Shown here piece after piece: positions 1 to 5,073 of a stretch of DNA of 6,338 nt. Both the position numbers and the translations under genes were made by a program. The DNA is taken from contig JAAZGF010000099.1 of NCBI GenBank assembly GCA_012511375.1, forward strand, positions 1-6,338. Reading direction: 5' to 3'. Source of the DNA: Candidatus Dojkabacteria bacterium. Lineage in GTDB: Bacteria > Patescibacteriota > Dojkabacteria > SC72. Position 1 is the stretch's first letter; the number at the start of each line of letters is the position of its first letter. The notes beneath the pieces are model-generated. The model searched no databases. It was not told the DNA's origin and saw nothing but the letters and a program-made list of their open reading frames with translations.

Positions 1-276
1 GATTCTATGATATTGACAACGGTTACAAATATAGATGAAAGTATATATAACCGAAGCTGTATTATTCTTAATAACTTCTCTTTAACGAGTTTGAATTTTT
101 CAAAAAGTGACTCTCCTATAATTTACTACCAAAATGAATCGGGTTTGTTACTAGATCTTAAATCATGCTATGTTGGAGGGAGATTTTATGCTCCTGGAGT
201 GGTATTTAGAGATATCAAAGAAGAGAAGCTTTGCACATGCAATGGTCCAGAGTATAATTGTGAACCATTAAAGTAA
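1..276 (+). CDS. C-terminal fragment of an unidentified Cys-containing protein
   Basis: The frame is open from the first base of the window to a TAA at 274-276. The first ATG is at 7, but no ribosome-binding site can be judged, so this is most likely the tail of a longer gene that starts to the left. I do not recognise the family. The visible part (89 residues from that Met) has no obvious membrane segment. It is rich in Ser, Asn and Tyr and has five cysteines at residues 18, 54, 76, 78 and 85 counted from the Met, the last three within CTCNGPEYNC near the C-terminus. The aromatic, glycine-containing stretch CYVGGRFYAPGVVF looks like beta-strand material. An exported, disulfide-bonded surface or pilin-like protein is one possibility, but this is speculation. 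It is convergent with mraY and the two stops overlap by 9 bp. Codon use is AT-rich like its neighbours, which supports real coding. Confidence 0.5.
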   Translation, partial: DSMILTTVTNIDESIYNRSCIILNNFSLTSLNFSKSDSPIIYYQNESGLLLDLKSCYVGGRFYAPGVVFRDIKEEKLCTCNGPEYNCEPLK

Positions 277-1296
277 GCCAACGTATACTCCTAGAATACA
301 AGAGCAGATGGCAAAGAGCCAAAATCTCATGGTTACTTTGTACTGAGGCCAGCCGTTAGCTTGGAAGTGATGATGTATGGGGGCTATTTTAAAGACTCTT
401 TTTTTGAAAAATTTCATACTAAACATTTGAATTGCACTTGAAAACATAATTAACCAGGTTATTGAAGACATTAAGAAGTATGGAATTATATTATTTGTTA
501 CTAATGCTATGAAAAACATGGTAAAACCTAAGGGCATAGCACCAGGTCCTCCATTCCAAAATCTTGCAGGAGGAATATTAAAGTAAAGATCTATTATTTG
601 AACCCCAAGAATAATTGAAAGAATTGGAATGAAATCATATTTCCCTTGTATAAGTAAGAGGAATATAAAGGCAAGATTAATGATAGTAAATATACCTATC
701 ATCAACCCATCTGCGCCATCAGTTAATTCTGCAGAATATATTGCAAACTGTCCAATGATACTAATTAAAACTAAAATGATAGGAGTAATATTTATAGTCA
801 ATATATTTGCTAATGAAAAAAAAGTAAACTCTCCTGTTTTATAGAGTAGATACATAACTCCTACATTTAGTAGTATGGAAAATGATAATTTTGCTATTCT
901 CCATTCAAATGTTTCTTGAAAAGCTCTAATTTTTTCGTTATGTTTAAAACCATTTGTGAATATTACTACATCAATAAAACCCCAAAAACCAAAAAGAACA
1001 AAACCTATCAAAAAGACTTTAATCAAAGGTGTTATTGGAATTAGTAACAGTATCATTAGAGGTACTATTATCCATATTAATATTCCTCCCATATTAGGAG
1101 TTCCATTGGTAAGATTTGTTTTCATGATTTTCATAAAAAGGGTATTATCACCCTTGTCGTCTCCCATTTTGGTTTTTTTAATTCCACTAACCTGATTAAA
1201 CTTATACAGGATTGAAATCATAATAGGGGCAAATATTGCTGATACAAGAGTTGTGAGAAAGAGGTAGTTTAAACTTTTCTTCAGAATTTCTATCAT
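268..1296 (-). CDS. mraY: MraY-family phospho-MurNAc-pentapeptide transferase, active site atypical
   Basis: A polytopic membrane protein of 342 residues, close to the usual MraY length, with about ten hydrophobic segments. MraY makes lipid I from UDP-MurNAc-pentapeptide and undecaprenyl phosphate at the inner face of the membrane. Family motifs seen are GTPNMGG (65-71, usually GTPTMGG), ELTDGADGL (190-198, usually NLTDGLDGL), FNIPPARF (239-246), and APIHHHFQANGW (305-316) followed by KVTMRFW. Two key sites differ. The usual DDYxK is IDVVIF (108-113), keeping only the first aspartate (D109). The usual FMGDxGSLALG is FWNGGPGAMPLG (246-257), with glycine where the catalytic aspartate (E. coli D267) should be. 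The protein may therefore be inactive, a partner subunit or mechanistically altered. The ATG has an AGGA four nt upstream (1304-1301). The gene lies 39 nt after ftsI and is the last visible gene of the leftward operon. Membership of the family is secure; catalytic activity is not. Confidence 0.9.
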   Translation of the reverse strand: MIEILKKSLNYLFLTTLVSAIFAPIMISILYKFNQVSGIKKTKMGDDKGDNTLFMKIMKTNLTNGTPNMGGILIWIIVPLMILLLIPITPLIKVFLIGFVLFGFWGFIDVVIFTNGFKHNEKIRAFQETFEWRIAKLSFSILLNVGVMYLLYKTGEFTFFSLANILTINITPIILVLISIIGQFAIYSAELTDGADGLMIGIFTIINLAFIFLLLIQGKYDFIPILSIILGVQIIDLYFNIPPARFWNGGPGAMPLGFTMFFIALVTNNIIPYFLMSSITWLIMFSSAIQMFSMKFFKKRVFKIAPIHHHFQANGWPQYKVTMRFWLFAICSCILGVYVGLL

Positions 1297-1335
1297 TATT
1301 TCCTGTTTCTAATTTATGTACTGTTTAAAATTATC

Positions 1336-3159
1336 TCATTTTTGTTTCTTTATTTCCATATCATCAGCAATACTTAAGAATATGTCACGCCATACAGGAA
1401 CTGTTGTTAAACTTGCAAAGGATGCGTTTTTAGGTTCTTGTAATTTTACAAGCATTATCATTTTTGGATCTTCTGAAGGAGCAAATCCAATAACAGTATC
1501 ATTCGTATATTTTTCTTGATAACCTCCATCTTTTGAAGCTATTTGGGCTGTTCCGGTTTTAGCTACTACGGAGTATGGTATAAGTTCTTTTCCGTAATAA
1601 CCTAATGAATCATCTTTAACGGAGTTAGTTAATGTTTCTCTAATAATGTTAGCTGTTTCTTTTGAAGTTGTTCTAGAAAGAATCTGAGGTTCAATTTTGA
1701 TGGTTTCTCTCTCATCCTTTATTTCTGAAATGATGTATGGTCTCATTCTTACTCCTTCGTTTGCAAAGGTACTAAATGCAGAGATTAGTTGTAAAGGAGT
1801 TGCAGAAATAACTTGGCCGTAAGATGCTGTTATGACGTCTAGCTTGGTCCATAGATTCTTTGGTTTAAGGTAGCTTGTTCCTTCCTCTTGTAATCCTATC
1901 CCTATAAATTCACCTATTCCGTAATCTTGAAGAGCTGAATAGAACTCATCAAAATCTATAGCTAGTCCTATTGTTGCAGCACATGGATTATTTGAATGTT
2001 TAAATATTAGAGATAGATTCAACAAGCCTGCGGCACGCCTGTTCCATGTATATATTTTCTGTCCTTTTAAATCAGGATATCCAGTTGCTTCATATAGATC
2101 AAGATAACCAGTAGGATCATTACATGTGTAATCTTTATCTATTACGCCAGTCTCCAGTGCAATTGCAGCTGTTATTGGTTTCTGAACAGATCCATATTCA
2201 TAGACATCTGATACTGCCCTATTTCTTAATATCCAAGGTTCTGAAACTCTCCAGTATTCGTTAGGATCATATGAGGGGTAATTAGCCATAGCTATTATGG
2301 CCCCTGTTTTAGGATCCATAATTATAGCACTACCACTTTTTGCTCTACTTTCTTTAACTCCCTTTTCGAGAATACTTTCGACCTTGCTTTGTATATTGGG
2401 AATTATTGTTAATTTAAAATCTTTTCCTTCTCTAGGCAAAATAGGCTCGTACTCTGCTGTTAATATTACATTCCCGAAAGAATCTTTTTCTTCATATGAA
2501 TAGCCCTGTCTTCCCGTGATGTCTCCATAATAGTATCCCTGTATACCGTATTGTCCTACAGACTCTCCTTCTTCATCTTTGCCAATAAAACCTAGAACAT
2601 GTGAGGCTAAAGAATTATTTGGATATGTTCTTTTCTCTTCATTCTCAAAATAAAGGCCGAAACCTTTCGTCCCTGGTCCAAATATCTCTGCTTGTTCCAA
2701 AGCTTTTTTCTTTTCGGTAGAAACCTCTTTCATTAAAGATGCATATACAAAAGAGTCAGTGAGTTTCTCCTCTATCTCTATCATTTCCATATTTAGTATA
2801 GAGGCAACCTGGGCAACAAACTTATCTTTATGTGAGAAAAACAGCTCTCTTTCTTTCTCATCCATACTTAATGTTGCGTATATATTCCAAACTGGTTCGT
2901 CAACTGCAAGAACGGTATTGTCTGCAGCTGTGATAATGCCTCTAGTAGCAACCTGAGTCCTACTTGTTTTGTATTGACCTTGTGCCATATTTTGAAATTT
3001 TTCGGCAAAGAGTATTTGCCATCTAAACATTTGAATTATTACTAGAAGTGCAAAAAGAGTAATACCAACACCAATAATCTTTATATTAAAAGAAGTAGAA
3101 GATTTATTTGTTTTGCTTGTTCTTTTTTGTGGGGAAAGAAGACTGTTGAGGTTTCCCAT
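1336..3159 (-). CDS. ftsI: FtsI/PBP2-type septal peptidoglycan transpeptidase (class B PBP)
   Basis: 607 residues. A short cytoplasmic, Lys/Ser-rich tail (1-25) is followed by one membrane anchor (about 26-46). The PBP dimerisation/pedestal domain begins with the RGII motif (73-76) and extends to about residue 245, and the transpeptidase domain follows. All three penicillin-binding motifs are intact: SVQK with nucleophile S324 and K327, SNN at 389-391, and KTG at 534-536. There are no PASTA repeats at the C-terminus. The protein cross-links new septal peptidoglycan outside the membrane, normally together with FtsW and the FtsL/FtsB-type complex. The context just before the nucleophile is YEYGSVQKP rather than the common EPGSTFKP, a mild divergence. 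Start: the ATG is 2 nt after the ftsL TAG, with only a weak purine-rich stretch (GAAAG) upstream, so translation is probably coupled. The stop is TGA. The spoVD or pbpB names would also be defensible. Confidence 0.93.
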   Translation of the reverse strand: MGNLNSLLSPQKRTSKTNKSSTSFNIKIIGVGITLFALLVIIQMFRWQILFAEKFQNMAQGQYKTSRTQVATRGIITAADNTVLAVDEPVWNIYATLSMDEKERELFFSHKDKFVAQVASILNMEMIEIEEKLTDSFVYASLMKEVSTEKKKALEQAEIFGPGTKGFGLYFENEEKRTYPNNSLASHVLGFIGKDEEGESVGQYGIQGYYYGDITGRQGYSYEEKDSFGNVILTAEYEPILPREGKDFKLTIIPNIQSKVESILEKGVKESRAKSGSAIIMDPKTGAIIAMANYPSYDPNEYWRVSEPWILRNRAVSDVYEYGSVQKPITAAIALETGVIDKDYTCNDPTGYLDLYEATGYPDLKGQKIYTWNRRAAGLLNLSLIFKHSNNPCAATIGLAIDFDEFYSALQDYGIGEFIGIGLQEEGTSYLKPKNLWTKLDVITASYGQVISATPLQLISAFSTFANEGVRMRPYIISEIKDERETIKIEPQILSRTTSKETANIIRETLTNSVKDDSLGYYGKELIPYSVVAKTGTAQIASKDGGYQEKYTNDTVIGFAPSEDPKMIMLVKLQEPKNASFASLTTVPVWRDIFLSIADDMEIKKQK

Positions 3160-3161
3160 AT

Positions 3162-3464
3162 CTATCTTTCAGCTATGATAGTAGTATCTTCTATGTAAAT
3201 AACAACTCTTTCACTGGAAGAGGATATATTTAATTCCTTGTTTGCTAATTCTTTTACTACATGAATAGAGTTTGTCTTAGCTATTTGTTCTTCCATCAGT
3301 CTGTTTTCTTCTATCAGATAGTTCTTTTCACTATTTAAAGATTGAAGCTGTATTCCCAATGGGCTTAGTATAGAACTAACAATTAGTTGTGAGAGTATGA
3401 AAGTGAATAAAGAGAAGAGAAATATTGTTAATCCTATGTTTTGTTTTTTAGTAATATGTCTCAT
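3162..3464 (-). CDS. ftsL: FtsL-like divisome protein (bitopic, coiled coil)
   Basis: A 100-residue bitopic protein: a basic N-terminus (MRHITKKQN), one membrane helix at about residues 11-33, then an external coiled coil at about 38-64 with hydrophobic positions such as L40, L43, L50, L56 and I61. It ends with a tail, LANKELNISSSSERVVIYIE, that resembles the region after the coil in FtsL/DivIC proteins (Ala-rich turn, small residues, then a beta-strand). FtsL-type proteins have little sequence conservation, so the call rests on size, topology and position between rsmH and ftsI, the standard ftsL slot. The expected role is assembly with a FtsB/DivIC-type partner to activate FtsW and FtsI at the septum. 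The ATG lies 4 nt after the rsmH TAG with no Shine-Dalgarno (the upstream bases are gtaaaaaaatagctgt), which suggests translational reinitiation. A DivIC/FtsB identity cannot be excluded. Confidence 0.78.
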   Translation of the reverse strand: MRHITKKQNIGLTIFLFSLFTFILSQLIVSSILSPLGIQLQSLNSEKNYLIEENRLMEEQIAKTNSIHVVKELANKELNISSSSERVVIYIEDTTIIAER

Positions 3465-3468
3465 ACAG

Positions 3469-4359
3469 CTATTTTTTTACAATCGTTCTTAACTTGGCGG
3501 AAGCGGATCTAGGGTTATGCTTTTTTTCGTCGTCGGTTGGGGCTATGTGACTATTAAAAAGCATTTCCCCTTTTCCGCTTCCCTGTTTTTCTAAAATATA
3601 ATTTTTAACAATGCGATCTTCCAAAGAATGGAAAGAGATTACTGATAACCTCCCATCTTTTTGTAAGATCTCAAAAGACTTATCTAGAGCAATTTCTAAG
3701 CTGTTAAGTTCATCATTCACCACGATCCGCAGGGCCTGGAAGACCCTGCGGGAAGGGTTCTTATTTGAACTAACAGCCGGCATTACTTTATAAATAAGCC
3801 GTGTAAGATCTCCAACTGTATTAATATTAGAGATATTCTTTTTAATATGTTTTGCTATTAAATTGGAATATCTTTCCTCTCCATATTTCCTAAATATTAG
3901 TGCTAATTCTTTTTCAGATAGAGCGTTTAACAAATCTTTTGCAGTTACGTTTAAATTGGTATCCATTCTCATATCTAAAGGTTCGTTTTCTTCGATATAG
4001 CTAAAGCCCCTTTGATTGCTCTCTTCTATTTGTCTAGATGATATTCCTAAATCCATTAATATACCGTTAGGTTCACGGTCGCTGTCTTTTAAAAGAGTTT
4101 GGATATCTTTAAAGTTGCCTTTTTTGATAACCCAATTCTTTTTTTGGGAGAGTTCTTTTTTGTAATATTCTTTTACAAAGTCGATTGCATTTTGGTCACA
4201 ATCAAAGCTAAAAAGAAGTCCTTTTTCTGAGAGCTTGTTTAGGATTTCAATACTGTGTCCTCCATCTCCTAAAGTACAGTCTATGTAAAATCCATCGGGG
4301 GTAATATTTAAAGAGTCTATCGTCTCATTTAAAAGCACGGGAATATGTATTTTATTCAT
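3469..4359 (-). CDS. rsmH: 16S rRNA (cytosine-1402-N4)-methyltransferase RsmH (MraW)
   Basis: 296 residues, a usual RsmH length. The enzyme uses S-adenosylmethionine to methylate N4 of C1402 in the decoding centre of 16S rRNA. Motifs in order: HIPVLLNET (5-13); the SAM-binding loop DCTLGDGGHS (27-36); FDCDQNAI (52-59), the acidic residue that contacts SAM ribose in this fold; MDLGISS (102-108); PLDMRMD (127-133); FRKYGEERYS (156-165); SRRVFQALRIVVNDEL (203-218); SVISFHSLEDRIVK (239-252); and the C-terminal PRSASAKLR (283-291). All are intact. The start ATG overlaps the 3' end of mraZ by 8 nt and is preceded by AAGGA with a 6-nt spacer, placed within the last mraZ codons. A GC-rich patch with an 8-bp perfect inverted repeat lies under the SRRVFQALR motif. 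Confidence 0.97.
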   Translation of the reverse strand: MNKIHIPVLLNETIDSLNITPDGFYIDCTLGDGGHSIEILNKLSEKGLLFSFDCDQNAIDFVKEYYKKELSQKKNWVIKKGNFKDIQTLLKDSDREPNGILMDLGISSRQIEESNQRGFSYIEENEPLDMRMDTNLNVTAKDLLNALSEKELALIFRKYGEERYSNLIAKHIKKNISNINTVGDLTRLIYKVMPAVSSNKNPSRRVFQALRIVVNDELNSLEIALDKSFEILQKDGRLSVISFHSLEDRIVKNYILEKQGSGKGEMLFNSHIAPTDDEKKHNPRSASAKLRTIVKK

Positions 4360-4795
4360 CCTTCTTCCTTTTCATCTTATTAATCTCTTCTGCTATTTCC
4401 TCTCCGTGCTCTTTCAAATATTCTAATCTCTCATTCCACTTATCTTTATCCCAGATTTCCACCCAGTTTATTAGGCCTATGAAAACGACATCTTCTTTAA
4501 TAGTTGCATATTCTGAAAGGGATTGTGGAATAACAAACCTTCCTTGCTCGTCTAAGGTAATTTCTTTTGCTCCTCCTACTAAGAATCTACTCGTATCTCT
4601 AATATCTTTATTTATAAAAGAGCCATCTATCACCTCTGTTGCCACCTTTTTCCATAATTTCTCATTTACCACTAACAAAGCATTTTCATAACCCCTTGTT
4701 AGAATTAAGTTTTCCCCTAATTCATCTCTAAATTTTTTGGGAAGTGACACTCTTTTCTTTTCTCCTACTCTACTTTTGTATTCTCCTATTAGCAT
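4352..4795 (-). CDS. mraZ: MraZ, transcriptional regulator of the division/cell wall cluster
   Basis: 147 residues with two tandem SpoVT/AbrB-like swapped-hairpin domains, about 1-50 and 75-125. The family start MLIGEYKSRV is present, followed by RVSLPKKFRDEL (15-26). The second domain has LVGGAKEITLDEQGRFVIP (72-90), where DEQGR is the usual DxxGR core. In the first domain the core reads GEKKR, with Lys in place of the usual Gly. MraZ forms ring-shaped oligomers and binds short direct repeats in its own promoter, generally repressing the dcw cluster. Four such repeats lie just upstream here, which supports autoregulation. The C-terminal tail is highly charged. The start is set by the family N-terminus. 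No Shine-Dalgarno stands at normal distance; the nearest, AGGTGAT, ends 11 nt before the ATG and overlaps the last repeat. The gene heads the leftward operon. Confidence 0.97.
   Translation of the reverse strand: MLIGEYKSRVGEKKRVSLPKKFRDELGENLILTRGYENALLVVNEKLWKKVATEVIDGSFINKDIRDTSRFLVGGAKEITLDEQGRFVIPQSLSEYATIKEDVVFIGLINWVEIWDKDKWNERLEYLKEHGEEIAEEINKMKRKKDE
4360..4370 (-). promoter_or_regulatory. rsmH ribosome-binding site inside mraZ
   Basis: The minus strand reads AAGGAAGAAGG directly before the rsmH ATG. The AAGGA core has a 6-nt spacer. It lies within the Lys-rich final codons of mraZ, so the mraZ tail doubles as the rsmH initiation signal, and the 8-nt gene overlap allows coupling. Confidence 0.8.
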
Positions 4796-4807
4796 ATTTT
4801 TAATATA

Positions 4808-4844
4808 TCACCTTTCACCACTTTTTGCCACTTCTTTCCACTAA
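4808..4844 (-). promoter_or_regulatory. MraZ operator: four direct repeats at 10-bp period
   Basis: On the minus strand the motif AGTGG occurs at 4842-4838, 4832-4828 and 4822-4818, and a variant GGTGA at 4812-4808. Spacing is exactly 10 bp, so all copies lie on the same face of the helix. Repeats of this type (AAAGTG[G/T]N3 in Mollicutes, TGGGN with N5 in E. coli) are the established targets of MraZ. The run begins right after the proposed -10 element and ends 13 nt before the mraZ ATG, so bound MraZ would block initiation or promoter escape. The fourth copy overlaps the only Shine-Dalgarno-like sequence of mraZ. Confidence 0.88.
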
Positions 4845-4871
4845 TTTAACATTGACACACACCTCTGTCAA
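4843..4871 (-). promoter_or_regulatory. mraZ operon promoter, sigma-A/sigma-70 type
   Basis: The minus strand carries a perfect TTGACA -35 (4871-4866), a 17-bp spacer and TAAATT as -10 (4848-4843, four of six consensus positions). Transcription would begin near 4836, inside the MraZ repeat array, giving a leader of about 40 nt. The perfect -35, ideal spacing and adjacency to the operator make this the best candidate for the leftward operon. Confidence 0.65.
4852..4871. repeat. Perfect inverted repeat of two TTGACA half-sites
   Basis: TTGACA at 4852-4857 and its complement TGTCAA at 4866-4871 are separated by 8 bp. The right arm read on the minus strand is the mraZ -35. The left arm is a potential plus-strand -35, with a weak -10 (TAGTAT, 4877-4882) after a long 19-bp spacer. 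It may be overlapping opposed promoters, or the operator of a dimeric regulator. Confidence 0.5.
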
Positions 4872-4976
4872 GTAAATAGTATTATGGGTTCAAATATAAT
4901 TATCTAGGATACAGAGTGATCTTGATTTAATAGTAATTTGTTGTTTTTAAGCAGAATATCTTTTTTTCCCGATAGC

Positions 4977-4982
4977 TATAAT
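4977..4982 (+). promoter_or_regulatory. Candidate -10 element for murF
   Basis: A perfect TATAAT on the plus strand, about 60 nt before the murF start. No good -35 is seen 16-18 bp upstream and there is no TGn extension, so support is limited to the hexamer and its position. Transcription would start near 4989. Confidence 0.35.
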
Positions 4983-5017
4983 TATTGAATAATTTAAAAA
5001 TAACTAATATATTAAAA

Positions 5018-5023
5018 AAGGAA
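5018..5023 (+). promoter_or_regulatory. Shine-Dalgarno AAGGAA upstream of murF
   Basis: This is the only good ribosome-binding sequence before murF. It lies 5 nt before an out-of-frame ATG (5029), but 18 nt before the in-frame GTG (5042) and 21 nt before the in-frame ATG (5045). It therefore fits the small upstream ORF better than murF itself. Confidence 0.5.
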
Positions 5024-5028
5024 TTAAA

Positions 5029-5073
5029 ATGGTAATATATAGTGATGGATATACTATTGAAAGATTTAGCTGA
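5029..5073 (+). other. Short upstream ORF overlapping the murF start
   Basis: ATG at 5029 with an AAGGAA five nt upstream opens a 14-codon frame (MVIYSDGYTIERFS) ending in TGA at 5071-5073. It covers the murF start and its first nine codons in another frame. Ribosomes loading here would terminate 24 nt after the murF ATG, so it could couple to or dampen murF translation. It may equally be a chance ATG. Confidence 0.3.

Larger units (their letters stand above)
4872..5041. other. AT-rich stretch between the divergent promoters and murF
   Basis: No coding potential is seen apart from the short ORF at 5029. It contains two TATAAT hexamers on the plus strand (4895-4900 and 4977-4982), neither with a good -35, and an AT-only perfect palindrome, AATTATTGAATAATT, just after the second. 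No riboswitch or terminator was recognised. Confidence 0.5.

Noticed and set aside
241..269. AATGGT / ACCATT inverted repeat as a terminator for mraY or the plus-strand gene
   Set aside because: Six-bp AT-rich stem with a long loop and no T-run on either strand.
629..1195. Plus-strand ORFs of 71 and 79 codons opposite mraY
   Set aside because: They lie wholly antisense to mraY, their hydrophobic sequence mirrors the membrane helices of the real gene, and they show no recognisable motif.
1336..1338. TGA at the end of ftsI read as glycine (as in some Patescibacteria)
   Set aside because: The coding regions show no in-frame TGA where a conserved Gly is expected; Gly uses GGN codons throughout, and ftsI already has family length at this TGA.
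3499..3582. 9-bp inverted repeat GGAAGCGGA / TCCGCTTCC within rsmH
   Set aside because: The arms are 66 bp apart in coding sequence and explained by codons for the Ser/Ala/Lys and Gly/Ser/Gly/Lys stretches; no T-run or regulatory context.
1316..3793. Several plus-strand ORFs of 60-68 codons opposite ftsI and rsmH
   Set aside because: All are shadows of strongly supported minus-strand genes with family motifs.
4479..4691. 70-codon plus-strand ORF opposite mraZ
   Set aside because: Antisense shadow; mraZ on the other strand has clear two-domain homology features.
4801..4806. TATATT just upstream of mraZ as a -10 for leaderless mRNA
   Set aside because: No -35 at suitable distance; the TTGACA-17-TAAATT promoter is much better and fits the operator position.
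4895..4900. Perfect TATAAT on the plus strand as murF -10
   Set aside because: The -35 region 17 bp upstream (GTAAAT) does not fit and there is no extended -10; in an AT-rich spacer such hexamers arise by chance.
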